A program made the position numbers and the translations under genes. 64,000 nt of DNA, from contig JABLWW010000003.1 in assembly GCA_013178295.1 (NCBI GenBank), forward strand, positions 123,916-187,915. The letters are read 5' to 3'. Positions 54,718-63,887 of this stretch are shown here, one piece after another. The notes beneath the pieces are model-generated. The model was not told where the DNA came from and did not search any database. It saw only the letters and a program-made list of their open reading frames with translations. Position 1 is the first letter of the stretch. The number at the start of each line of letters is the position of its first letter. Source of the DNA: Anaerolineae bacterium. Its GTDB lineage: Bacteria; Chloroflexota; Anaerolineae; Anaerolineales; Anaerolineaceae.

Positions 54718-55512
54718 ATGTCCGCAACCCCCTCAGCGAAAATCGAAGCCTGTATCATTGATATGGATGGCGTTCTCTGGAAACAGGAACGACCCTTGAT
54801 TAACCTTTCTCAATTGCTAGACACTTTGAGCCGAAAAGGGATAAATTTCTCGTTTGCCACCAACAATGCCACAAAAACAGCCCAGCAATACCAGGAGAAA
54901 GTGCTACGTCTGTTTGGTATCCACATCGACACCTGGCGTTTTATCACTTCGGCTGAAGCCACAGCTAACTATGTCCTTCAACACTTTCCCGCAGGCGCAA
55001 AGGTCTATATCATTGGAACAAAAGAGTTAAAAGAAGCTCTCGCCGTTAATGGGTTTGAGCATGCTGAAACCGGGCACGTCGTGGCAGTGATTGCTGGATT
55101 AGACCCCCACCTCACCTATGAAAAGCTGCGCCACGCCACCATCTTGATTCGCAACGGCGTTCCCTTTATCGGCACCAACCCCGATAAAACTTTCCCTTCT
55201 CCTGAAGGACCTATTCCTGGCGCTGGAACAATCCTTGCTGCGCTTGAAACTGCCAGTGATGTGTCTCCCATTATCATTGGCAAGCCACAGCCCACGATGT
55301 TCAAAATGGCTATTGAACGTATGGGGACTGAACCTCACAAAACATTAGTGGTTGGAGACCGCTTGGATACCGATATCCTTGGCGGAATCAACGCCAAATG
55401 CAAAACCGCTCTTGTGCTTACCGGCATCAGTACCCTGCAGGACATTGAAAGCTGTCCCTACAAACCAGATTTTATTGGTGAGAGTATTATTCATTTGTTC
55501 GAAAATGTGTAA
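54718..55512 (+). CDS. NagD-type HAD phosphatase
   Basis: A 264-residue HAD protein of the NagD/PGP (IIA) subgroup. The nucleophile and acid are D15 and D17 in IDMDGVLW; FATNNATKT, the C2 cap and VVGDRLDTDI complete the site. Members hydrolyse sugar, nucleotide or glycolate phosphates; the substrate is not clear. It overlaps rlmN by eight bases. Confidence 0.9.
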   Translation: MSATPSAKIEACIIDMDGVLWKQERPLINLSQLLDTLSRKGINFSFATNNATKTAQQYQEKVLRLFGIHIDTWRFITSAEATANYVLQHFPAGAKVYIIGTKELKEALAVNGFEHAETGHVVAVIAGLDPHLTYEKLRHATILIRNGVPFIGTNPDKTFPSPEGPIPGAGTILAALETASDVSPIIIGKPQPTMFKMAIERMGTEPHKTLVVGDRLDTDILGGINAKCKTALVLTGISTLQDIESCPYKPDFIGESIIHLFENV

Positions 55513-56575
55513 GCAAGCCCCAAATATATATGACCTCAATTTGAGCGAGCTTCAAAGCATTTTTGCCTCTTTGGGGCAACCTGCTTACCGCGCCAGCCAG
55601 CTATGGCAAGGGCTATACCAGCAGCTATGGGCTACCCCAGAAGAATTTACCACCTTTTCAAAACCGCAGCGGCAGACATTATCGAAATACGTTCATTTTG
55701 GTACGTTGTCACCAAAGCAAACCCTGCAATCGAAAGATGGACACACTATCAAAACGCTTTTCAAGCTGGCGGACAATAACACCATCGAAACCGTTCTCAT
55801 GAGCTACCAGACACGCAGAACACTGTGTATTTCTACACAGGTGGGCTGCCCGATTGGCTGCGCTTTTTGTGCCACTGGGCAAATGGGGTTTATCCGCAAT
55901 CTATCTTGTGGCGAGATCATCGAGCAGGCCATTCACTTTGCCAGACATCTCAAAGCAAAAGACGAAAAGCTCACCAATATCGTTATCATGGGAATGGGAG
56001 AGCCTTTTCTTAACTATGACGCCACAATGGAAGCCATTGACATCCTGAACCATCCGCTGGGGTTCAATTTTGGCGAGCGTCGTTTCACGATATCTACAGT
56101 TGGAATCATTCCCATGGTAGAAAAATTTGCGCGCCAAAAACGGCAGGTCAACCTTGCCATCAGCCTTCACGCTGCTGATGATGACTTAAGGTCAACGCTA
56201 ATCCCTTTGAACAAAAAGTATCCTATCCAAGACTTGATGCAGGTTTGCGAGGATTACATCCGCATCACCGGGCGTAGAATTTCCTTCGAGTGGGCTTTGA
56301 TTCAAAATCTAAACGACACTCCCCAACAGGCAAAACTGCTGGCAGGACGTCTGAAAAACATGCTGTGTCATGTTAACATCATTCAACTAAATCCAATCAA
56401 GGGGTATCCTTTTAAGGGGTCAGACAGAGAGCGTACTGAGGCATTTTGTCAGGAGCTTAGAAGAAATCACATTCATTGCACTGTGCGATTGCGCAGGGGC
56501 ATTGATATCAATGCAGGTTGCGGACAACTGGCGTCTCAATCTATAAAAGCCCAACCAAATCAACCCATGTTATAA
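55505..56575 (+). CDS. rlmN: Dual-specificity RNA methyltransferase RlmN
   Basis: A 356-residue radical-SAM enzyme that methylates A2503 of 23S rRNA and A37 of some tRNAs. The cluster motif is C115, C119, C122 in GCPIGCAFC, the substrate-binding MGMGEPF is intact, and the late GCGQL contains the C-terminal methyl-accepting Cys. The ATG lies within the end of the HAD gene; the longer open frame upstream is a shadow. Confidence 0.96.
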   Translation: MCKQAPNIYDLNLSELQSIFASLGQPAYRASQLWQGLYQQLWATPEEFTTFSKPQRQTLSKYVHFGTLSPKQTLQSKDGHTIKTLFKLADNNTIETVLMSYQTRRTLCISTQVGCPIGCAFCATGQMGFIRNLSCGEIIEQAIHFARHLKAKDEKLTNIVIMGMGEPFLNYDATMEAIDILNHPLGFNFGERRFTISTVGIIPMVEKFARQKRQVNLAISLHAADDDLRSTLIPLNKKYPIQDLMQVCEDYIRITGRRISFEWALIQNLNDTPQQAKLLAGRLKNMLCHVNIIQLNPIKGYPFKGSDRERTEAFCQELRRNHIHCTVRLRRGIDINAGCGQLASQSIKAQPNQPML

Positions 56576-56576
56576 T
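56568..56576 (+). promoter_or_regulatory. Extended -10 promoter before ftsY
   Basis: TGTTATAAT overlaps the rlmN stop codon and ends eight bases before the ftsY ATG. No ribosome site is present, so ftsY can be transcribed without a leader. Confidence 0.5.
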
Positions 56577-56584
56577 CTGCGCTT

Positions 56585-57499
56585 ATGGCTGTTGACCTGT
56601 TTAAGAAGTGGAAAGATGGTCTAGACCGTACCCGCAAAGCTACATTTGGGCGGGTGGCTTCTATCTTTGGTGCGACCGAAATCTCATCCGAAACGTGGGA
56701 CGATTTGGAAGCAGTTCTTATTCAGGCAGATTTGGGCGTTCACACAACCCTTTCCATTTTGCAAAGCCTTAAGGAGAAGGTCAGACAAAACGGGTTGACA
56801 AAGTCCGCCGAGATGCAGGCTCTTTTGCGGACAGAACTTGTCAATCTTCTTGATGAGCCGCCACCCATTGAAATAGGCTCTTATCAACCTGCCGTTGTTT
56901 TGGTGGTAGGCGTAAACGGATCAGGTAAAACAACCACCATCGCCAAGCTAGGGAAAAAATACAGCGATATGGGTAAAAAAGTGCTTTTGGCAGCCGCAGA
57001 TACTTTTCGCGCTGCTGCCGTTGACCAGCTTCAGGTGTGGGCAGAACGACTAAAATTGCCCATCATCACAGGTCAACCCGGTGCAGACCCCGGTGCGGTA
57101 GCATACGACGCTGTCCAATCTGCCATTGCCCGCAACTACGATCTCGTTCTCATTGATACTGCTGGGAGACTGCATACCCGTTACAATCTCATGGAAGAGT
57201 TGAAAAAAGTGTATAAGGTAACTGCAAAAGCTCTGCCTGGCGCGCCCCATGCAGTTTGGCTTGTTCTGGATGCAACCACAGGACAAAATGCTTTTCAGCA
57301 GGCAAAAGCTTTCAAAGAAGCCGTGCAGGTGAACGGAATCATCTTAGCCAAACTAGACTCGTCTGCAAAGGGCGGTATGGTTCTCGCCATTCAGGCTGAA
57401 CTGGGATTACCCATTCTGTTTGTTGGGTTAGGCGAAAAACCTGATGATCTTCAGCCGTTTGACCGACAAGCCTTTGTGGACGGGCTGCTTGCTTCGTAA
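56585..57499 (+). CDS. ftsY: Signal recognition particle receptor FtsY
   Basis: A 304-residue SRP-type GTPase with an N domain, then GVNGSGKTTTIAKL (P-loop near residue 107), DTFRAAAVDQL, DTAGRLHT and LAKLDSSAKGG. It lacks the long acidic N-terminal A domain of E. coli FtsY, as in most bacteria. It docks SRP-ribosome complexes at the membrane. It precedes prfB, and its ATG seems to use a leaderless start. Confidence 0.96.
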   Translation: MAVDLFKKWKDGLDRTRKATFGRVASIFGATEISSETWDDLEAVLIQADLGVHTTLSILQSLKEKVRQNGLTKSAEMQALLRTELVNLLDEPPPIEIGSYQPAVVLVVGVNGSGKTTTIAKLGKKYSDMGKKVLLAAADTFRAAAVDQLQVWAERLKLPIITGQPGADPGAVAYDAVQSAIARNYDLVLIDTAGRLHTRYNLMEELKKVYKVTAKALPGAPHAVWLVLDATTGQNAFQQAKAFKEAVQVNGIILAKLDSSAKGGMVLAIQAELGLPILFVGLGEKPDDLQPFDRQAFVDGLLAS

Positions 57500-57530
57500 G
57501 CACATCAAATTGTTTTTTACAGGAGAATTC

Positions 57531-58608
57531 ATGCAAGACATTGTTGACCGTCTCGAAAATGCCCTCAAAAATCTTTTAATCCTCTTGGAGCGTCTTTGAC
57601 TTACCCTCCAAGCAAAAAGAACTTGAAACGCTTGAGAAACAGTCTCAAGACCCAGCGCTTTGGGAAAACCGCGAAAAGGCGCAGGCTATTCTAAAAAACT
57701 TATCTGACTTACGCACTGATATTGAAGACTGGCAAAATCTCGAAAAGCGTATCCGCGCAACCCTGGAACTGGCACAATTTGAGGACGAGAGTCTTCGCCC
57801 TGACCTGGAAAAAGAGCTTTTAGAAATAGAGAAGGAGATCGAACAACGCGATCTCAGGGTTCATCTCTCGGGCATCTATGACAGCCGCAATGCTTTGCTT
57901 GCCATTCATGCTGGGGCTGGCGGTACCGATTCGCAGGATTGGGCTGCTATGCTGATGCGTATGTATTTGCGCTGGGCAGAACAGCACGGATACAAAACTG
58001 AAATTCTAGATACCACAGAAGGAGAAGAGGCAGGTATCAAAAGCACCACGATCGCTGTCAACGGGCAATATGCGTATGGTTACTTGCGTGCTGAAAAAGG
58101 TGTTCACCGCCTGGTGCGCCTCTCCCCCTTTGATGCTGCGCATCGGCGGCACACTTCATTTGCCCTTGTAGAAGTGTTGCCCGAAGTGTCAACAGACGAA
58201 ACCGTCCCATTGGCCGCTGAAGACCTGAAAATTGATGTGTTTCGCTCCTCTGGGGCAGGTGGACAAAATGTCCAGAAAAATGCGACCGCCGTGCGCATCA
58301 CACATATACCCACTGGCATTGTTGTAACCTGTCAGAACGAACGCTCTCAGATGCAGAACCGAGAAAATGCCCTGCGCGTTCTACAGGCGAAGCTGCTCGA
58401 TATTAAGCGGCAGGAACAGGAAAAGCAAATCTCTGAATTGCGCGGTGAATACATCAAAGCAGAATGGGGTAGCCAGATACGCTCCTACGTTCTGCATCCC
58501 TACCAAATGGTAAAGGATCATCGCACAGGATATGAAGATGGAAACACCCAGGCTGTTTTGGATGGCGACCTGGACGCGTTTATCAAAGCCTATCTAAAGC
58601 AGAATTAA
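57531..58608 (+). CDS. prfB: Peptide chain release factor 2 with programmed +1 frameshift
   Basis: The first 22 codons (ATG 57531, with AGGAG upstream) end at CTT TGA C (57594-57600), the RF2 frameshift site, with a Shine-Dalgarno-like GGAG three bases before the CTT. A +1 shift skips T57597 and continues as DLPSKQKELETLEKQ to the stop at 58606-58608, giving 358 residues. The stop-codon recognition tripeptide SPF is in RLSPFDAAH, and the catalytic GGQ is residues 243-245. The TGA is read by RF2 itself, so synthesis is self-regulated. Confidence 0.97.
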
Positions 58609-58642
58609 ACAATATTGGCGAGGAAACCTCGCCAATATTGTT
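58608..58642. terminator. Bidirectional terminator between prfB and pfkA
   Basis: A perfect 16-bp stem (58608-58623 and 58627-58642) with an AAA loop lies between two convergent genes and starts within the prfB stop codon. TTTTAG follows on the plus strand and TTTAATTC on the minus strand. Confidence 0.85.
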
Positions 58643-59611
58643 TTAGTCGAGTTTTCTTGCCAGTTCTACCATTTTAAGGTCAAGTGTCTTTTTATTCGCC
58701 ACCACATCGGTCAATGGGATGCTTTTGTATTCCCCTTTGCTGAGACCGACCATCACACCCGTTTCTCCCCCCGCCAGACGCTCTACCGCCGCAGCGCCCA
58801 GACGGCTGGCAAGCAAACGGTCAAAGGCAGTAGGATTGCCTCCCCGTTGTACGTGTCCCAAAATGGTAACTCGAATGGAAAAGCCAAGTTCTTCTTTGTG
58901 ATCGCGGAAGAAAGTCTGCAACATGCTAGCGTTATATTTGGCACCCTCTGCGACCAGGATAATGGCGTGGGATTTGCCCTTTTCATAGGCTTCATCAATC
59001 ACTTTAGCGACATCACCAGGCTCTATATCCACCTCTGGTATCACAACCATCTCTGCTCCGCCAGCAATTCCACACATCAATGCCAGATAGCCGCAATCAC
59101 GTCCCATGACCTCTATCAGAAACGCACGTTGGTGAGAAGATGCAGTGATCTTGATGCGATCAATCGCCTCAAGAACAATATTCATTGCAGTATCAACGCC
59201 AATGGTAATATCGCAACCGTAAAGGTCATTATCAATCGTGGAAGAAACCCCTACCACAGGATAGCCAAGATTTGCAAGCGCACATGCGCCCGATTGCGAT
59301 CCATTACCGCCAATGACAATCAAACCGTCAATACCCGCCTGATTTAGCTGGCGGATGCCTTTCTTTTGCCCTTCTATGGTCTTAAACTCCAGACATCGAG
59401 CGCTTCCCAATATTGTACCGCCCTTCTGAATAATGCCACCCACATCACGAGCACCCATTGGGACAAACAATCCATTAATTAAGCCCTGGTATCCTTGGCG
59501 CACACCATACATCTCCCAGCCCTTGTCCAAACCACAGCGCACAACGGAACGAATTGCTGCGTTCATACCAGGCGCATCTCCGCCACTCGTCAAAACAGCA
59601 ACTTTTTTCAT
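58643..59611 (-). CDS. pfkA: 6-phosphofructokinase
   Basis: A 322-residue PfkA-family enzyme with TSGGDAPGMN at the N terminus, VSSTIDNDLYG (catalytic Asp) and MGRDCGYLA. The motif usually GGDGS reads IGGNGS: N103 replaces Asp, while G104 is the residue associated with ATP rather than pyrophosphate as donor. TGGAGGAA supports the ATG 59611 start. It converts fructose-6-phosphate to the 1,6-bisphosphate. Donor choice should be tested because of the Asn. Confidence 0.93.
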   Translation of the reverse strand: MKKVAVLTSGGDAPGMNAAIRSVVRCGLDKGWEMYGVRQGYQGLINGLFVPMGARDVGGIIQKGGTILGSARCLEFKTIEGQKKGIRQLNQAGIDGLIVIGGNGSQSGACALANLGYPVVGVSSTIDNDLYGCDITIGVDTAMNIVLEAIDRIKITASSHQRAFLIEVMGRDCGYLALMCGIAGGAEMVVIPEVDIEPGDVAKVIDEAYEKGKSHAIILVAEGAKYNASMLQTFFRDHKEELGFSIRVTILGHVQRGGNPTAFDRLLASRLGAAAVERLAGGETGVMVGLSKGEYKSIPLTDVVANKKTLDLKMVELARKLD

Positions 59612-59788
59612 TGTTTCCTCCAGCAAAAAATCAAATGCTTTAAGATTCTATCACGGGAAAGGCTTTTACACGTAATTGAAATATATATTGAAGTTAATAT
59701 CTATTTAAAATTTACCCCTGGAAAGCTATTAAATAGCGTGTGGTAAAATACTTGAGCGTAACCACATCAAAACTCATTTGGAGACAAT

Positions 59789-60895
59789 ATGAACCCAGCG
59801 GTTTGGTACATTCCCGTAGACACACTGAGAAACTTTGTCAAAGATGTCCTTTTGGCTGTAGGAGTGCCAAACGATGATGCCGAGATATGCACCGATGTTA
59901 TCATCACCTCCGATCTTCGTGGAATAGAATCGCATGGTATCGGGCGGCTAAAGTATTATTATGAGCGTATCAAAAGTGGTCAGCATCAAGTGATCACGCA
60001 CGTTGAAGTAATACGAGAAAGCCCCACAACTGCGGTGATTGACGGTCATCATGGGATGGGAATGGTGGTCGGGTATCAGTCCATGCAAATGGCTATTGAA
60101 AAAGCCAGAAAATATGGCATGGGGTCGGTAGCAGTGAGAAACTCGACTCATTTTGGAATTGCCGGGTATTATCCTCTGATGGCAGTAAAACAGGGTATGA
60201 TTGGCATGGCTTTTACCAATGCCCGCCCGGCTGTTGCGCCTACATTTGGCGTCCAGCCTATGCTAGGCACAAATCCCATTGCATTTGGTGCGCCAACTGA
60301 CGAGGAATTTCCATTTATCTACGACGCTGCCACGCCCATCACACAACGCGGGAAAATCGAAGTGCTAGCACGTCTCGAGAAACCTGCCCCTGAAGGGTGG
60401 CTGATTGACCAATATAATGAGTACGCAATAGATCCGGATAAAATTCTAGCCGGTCTCTCCCAGGGCACTTGTGCCTTTCTACCTTTGGGTGGAAAGGGAG
60501 AGTTAATGGGCGGACATAAAGGATATGGTTTGGGAACAATTGTTGAGATATTATCTGCAGCACTTCAGGGCGGTGCCTTTCTCTATGGCTTAACCGGAGT
60601 GGGTAAAGATGGAACTCCGCAGCCTTTTCGCGTCGGACATTTTTTCATGGCAATTGACGTTGAAGCTTTTACCTCTCTTGAGGACTTCAAAAGAACAACC
60701 GGTAATATCCTCAGAGAATTACGCAACTCCAAAAAAGCGCCTGGGCAACAACGCATCTACACTGCTGGTGAAAAAGAATATGAATATGAAAAAGCTGCCT
60801 ACCAAAAAGGTATTCCGCTTATTCCTAACCTGCAAAAAGAGATCAAATATTTACAGCAAGAGTTGGGATTGAAACAATACGTATTTCCCTTTTAA
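59789..60895 (+). CDS. Malate/L-lactate dehydrogenase family (LDH2) oxidoreductase
   Basis: A 368-residue protein of the YlbC/LDH2 family with SDLRGIESHGIGRLKYY, VRNSTHFGIAGYY and LGTNPIAFGAP, the conserved NAD(P)H and substrate motifs. Members reduce oxaloacetate, pyruvate, ureidoglycolate or other 2-oxoacids, so the substrate cannot be fixed. GGAGACAAT precedes the ATG. A TGGTAAAAT extended -10 lies at 59741-59749. It is followed by a HAD gene and rel. Confidence 0.9.
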   Translation: MNPAVWYIPVDTLRNFVKDVLLAVGVPNDDAEICTDVIITSDLRGIESHGIGRLKYYYERIKSGQHQVITHVEVIRESPTTAVIDGHHGMGMVVGYQSMQMAIEKARKYGMGSVAVRNSTHFGIAGYYPLMAVKQGMIGMAFTNARPAVAPTFGVQPMLGTNPIAFGAPTDEEFPFIYDAATPITQRGKIEVLARLEKPAPEGWLIDQYNEYAIDPDKILAGLSQGTCAFLPLGGKGELMGGHKGYGLGTIVEILSAALQGGAFLYGLTGVGKDGTPQPFRVGHFFMAIDVEAFTSLEDFKRTTGNILRELRNSKKAPGQQRIYTAGEKEYEYEKAAYQKGIPLIPNLQKEIKYLQQELGLKQYVFPF

Positions 60896-60916
60896 GCAAA
60901 TTATTTATGAGGTTAC

Positions 60917-61603
60917 GTGCAACTTAAAGGAATTATTTTTGATTTTGATGGTCTGATACTGGATACAGAAACGCCCGATTATATTGCATGGGAAACAGTA
61001 TTCCGGCATTACGGCGCTTATCTTGCATTTGACGAGTGGGCAGTTGGGGTAGGCAAAAAATTAGAGGACTTTGACATTCTTGCGCTGCTTGAGGCAAAGG
61101 TACAGAAACCGCTTGATAGAACACAAGTTATGAAGATGCATCATGAAATTGCTTCGCAAATGATAGACAAACAACCCCTGCAACCCGGTATATTGGATTT
61201 TATCTGCGATGCCCGCTCCAAAGGGATCAAACTGGCAGTGGCATCCAGTTCAGACAAAAAGTGGGTCCATGGGAATCTTGCCAAACATAACCTCACCGGG
61301 TATTTTGACCGGATTTTCACTGCAGATGACGTTTCTCAAGCTAAGCCAGCTCCAGAGTTGTATATAAAGACTCTTAGTGCTTTGTGTCTCTTGCCACACG
61401 AAGCAATTGCTATTGAGGATTCCCCCAACGGTATTCGCGCTGCAAAGGCTGCCACGTTATACTGCGTTGCCATCCCTAACCATGTTACCCGAAAAATGGA
61501 TCTAAAACAGGCTGATCTAATCCTGGATACACTTGAAAATATATCGCTGGAAGGTCTTTTGCAACGAATCGGCGTTGCAAAAAACACATTTGCAAACGGA
61601 TGA
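60917..61603 (+). CDS. HAD-family sugar phosphatase / beta-phosphoglucomutase-like
   Basis: A 228-residue HAD hydrolase with a C1 helical cap. D9 and D11 in FDFDGLILDTE are the nucleophile and acid; ASSSDKKW and AIEDSPNGIRAAKAA are motifs II and IV. The pattern is of the beta-phosphoglucomutase/YcjU-like subgroup, which includes small sugar-phosphate phosphatases. GTG start with GAGG upstream. It overlaps rel by four bases. Confidence 0.9.
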   Translation: MQLKGIIFDFDGLILDTETPDYIAWETVFRHYGAYLAFDEWAVGVGKKLEDFDILALLEAKVQKPLDRTQVMKMHHEIASQMIDKQPLQPGILDFICDARSKGIKLAVASSSDKKWVHGNLAKHNLTGYFDRIFTADDVSQAKPAPELYIKTLSALCLLPHEAIAIEDSPNGIRAAKAATLYCVAIPNHVTRKMDLKQADLILDTLENISLEGLLQRIGVAKNTFANG

Positions 61604-63816
61604 ACACGATGAAAATCGAAAGATTGATGGAAATGTTACCCGAAGCGTACAATGCTATGGACAAAGAGTTCATCCTTAAAGCATACCAATTTGCAGAAGC
61701 CGCACATTCTGGTCAAAAGCGGGTTTCTGGCGAGCCATATATTACTCATTGCGTGGAAGTAGCTGCTATCCTTGTTGATCTCAAGGTGCCGCCAGCAGTC
61801 ATAGTGGCTGCGCTGCTGCACGATACGGTAGAAGATACCAGTGTAACGCTCGACGACATCAAAGCAAACTTTGGTGAAGAGGTCAGCAGAATGGTGGATG
61901 GTGTAACCAAGCTGACCAATCTCCCAAACATCTATCGGGGTGACCAGCACCTCGAAGAAGCTCTAGAGGAGATTTCTGAGGAAACACAAAGCACAAAAGC
62001 AGAAACCAGACGCAAAAGTTACTATGACCTTAGAAATGAAACCCTGCGCAAGACCTTTATTGCCATGGGTGAAGATATCCGCATTGTGCTTATCAAACTG
62101 GCTGACCGTCTGCACAACATGCGCACATTAGGCTATATACCCGAAAATAAACGCAAGAAAATCGCTCAGGAAACTTTAGATATCTTTGCGCCGCTCGCCA
62201 ATAGATTGGGTATATGGCAAATTAAGTGGGAGTTAGAGGATCTATCCTTTCGGTATATCAATCCAGAAAAATTCAAAGAAATTGCCGAGAACCTCACCGA
62301 GCACCGCACTGATCGTGAAAAGCAAATACAGAAAATCATTGACCGACTAAGATCAATCATGGAACAAGCCGGTATTGAAGCTGAGATTAGCGGAAGGCCC
62401 AAACATATTTATTCGATTTACAAAAAAATGGTCGAGAAAGGCAAGTCCTTTGATATGGTGTGGGACTTGCGGGGTGTGCGGCTTATTGTAAAAGATATTC
62501 CATCCTGTTATGCCGCTTTGGGAGTGATACACACCCATTGGCGGCCAATACCACACGAGTTTGATGATTACATCGCTGCCCCAAAAGATAATTTCTATCA
62601 ATCTCTACACACCGCAATCATCTACGACGACGGCAAGCCGCTTGAGGTGCAAATCCGCACCCAGGCAATGCACGAGAATTCCGAATATGGTATTGCCGCC
62701 CATTGGCGTTATAAAGAAAAAGGCAAGCACGATGAAATCTATCAGCAGCGTATTAATTGGCTCAGAAAGACCATGGAATGGCGCCAGGAACTGGAAGATG
62801 CGCAGGAATTTGTTGACACCATCAAAACGGATGCGTTTCAGGATCGTGTCTATGTATTCACCCCAAAAGGCGATATTATTGACCTACCCGCAGGTTCAAC
62901 ACCGATTGACTTCGCCTATCATGTGCATACCGAAATCGGCAACCGTTGCCGCGGGGCAAAAATTAATGGCAAACTTGTTCCGCTAGATTACACCCTCAAG
63001 ACTGGTGATTCGGTAGAGATTCTCACCGCAAAACAAGGGGGACCAAGCCGTGACTGGCTTAATCCAAACCTCGGGTTAGTGCGTACCCAAAGGGCGCGTT
63101 CAAAGATCAAGCAGTGGTTCAAGCGTCAGGATTACGACCAAAACGTCAGTCAGGGCAAAGCGATGCTTGAAAGGGAACTGCGGCGTCTTGGGCTTGGCGA
63201 TATTAATCTTGATCCAATACTCTCTTCTCTAGAGATACGCTCCAGCGATGACTTGTATGCTGCCATTGGCTGCGGCGATATCTCAATTAATCGCATCATA
63301 AACAAGTTGCCTGAGGCGCAAAAAGAAGAGGACCCTCTATTAAGCCTCCATCAGGTAACAGAAAAACGGGGGGACTCCAACGCCGTTACGGTATTGGGGT
63401 TAAAAGGCATTCTTACTTCATTTGCGCGTTGTTGCAACCCGGCGCCAGGTGACGAGATCATTGGATATATCACGCGTGGCAAAGGGGTAAGTATTCACCG
63501 CATGGATTGCCCAAACATCCTAAGAGTTACCGAAAACGAGCGGGTCATCAAAGTCTCGTGGGGAGAGGCGCAAAAAACATACCCTGTGTTAATTGAAGTC
63601 AAAGCCTATGATCGTCAGGGGCTTATGGCGGATATATCCGCCATCCTCAAAGATGTGGGCGTGAATCTCATAGATGTATCTCTTAAAGTTTCGCACAACC
63701 TTGCTGCCATAAAACTTACCGTTGAGGTTTGCGATATTAACCAGTTAAGTACAGCCCTGACAAGAATCGAAAACTTGCAAAATGTCATGGAGGCTCACAG
63801 GCTGAAACCGGGATAA
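61600..63816 (+). CDS. Rel/SpoT bifunctional (p)ppGpp synthetase-hydrolase
   Basis: A 738-residue stringent-response enzyme. The hydrolase HD domain is intact: H50, H74-D75 and E78-D79 in HDTVEDT. The synthetase domain follows (WDLRGVRLIV, YIAAPKDNFYQSLHT), then TGS (VFTPKGDIIDLPAG), a zinc/helical region with GITxxARCCNPAPGDEI and a C-terminal ACT domain. The complete HD motif points to a bifunctional Rel rather than a synthetase-only RelA. It overlaps the HAD stop by ATGA. Confidence 0.96.
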   Translation: MNTMKIERLMEMLPEAYNAMDKEFILKAYQFAEAAHSGQKRVSGEPYITHCVEVAAILVDLKVPPAVIVAALLHDTVEDTSVTLDDIKANFGEEVSRMVDGVTKLTNLPNIYRGDQHLEEALEEISEETQSTKAETRRKSYYDLRNETLRKTFIAMGEDIRIVLIKLADRLHNMRTLGYIPENKRKKIAQETLDIFAPLANRLGIWQIKWELEDLSFRYINPEKFKEIAENLTEHRTDREKQIQKIIDRLRSIMEQAGIEAEISGRPKHIYSIYKKMVEKGKSFDMVWDLRGVRLIVKDIPSCYAALGVIHTHWRPIPHEFDDYIAAPKDNFYQSLHTAIIYDDGKPLEVQIRTQAMHENSEYGIAAHWRYKEKGKHDEIYQQRINWLRKTMEWRQELEDAQEFVDTIKTDAFQDRVYVFTPKGDIIDLPAGSTPIDFAYHVHTEIGNRCRGAKINGKLVPLDYTLKTGDSVEILTAKQGGPSRDWLNPNLGLVRTQRARSKIKQWFKRQDYDQNVSQGKAMLERELRRLGLGDINLDPILSSLEIRSSDDLYAAIGCGDISINRIINKLPEAQKEEDPLLSLHQVTEKRGDSNAVTVLGLKGILTSFARCCNPAPGDEIIGYITRGKGVSIHRMDCPNILRVTENERVIKVSWGEAQKTYPVLIEVKAYDRQGLMADISAILKDVGVNLIDVSLKVSHNLAAIKLTVEVCDINQLSTALTRIENLQNVMEAHRLKPG

Positions 63817-63887
63817 AAATTCCATTCAAAAGAGTTTTGCAAAGGGGGATGTGTATTTTGTACCAACAAAGTTTTTGAAATTCAGAC

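Noticed and set aside
55352..55504. Longer N terminus for RlmN
   Set aside because: It runs through the HAD gene in another frame; RlmN family proteins begin near the ATG at 55505.
57531..57599. A separate 22-residue peptide upstream of a short RF2
   Set aside because: The CTT TGA C slippery site with GGAG is the standard RF2 frameshift, so both parts are one gene.
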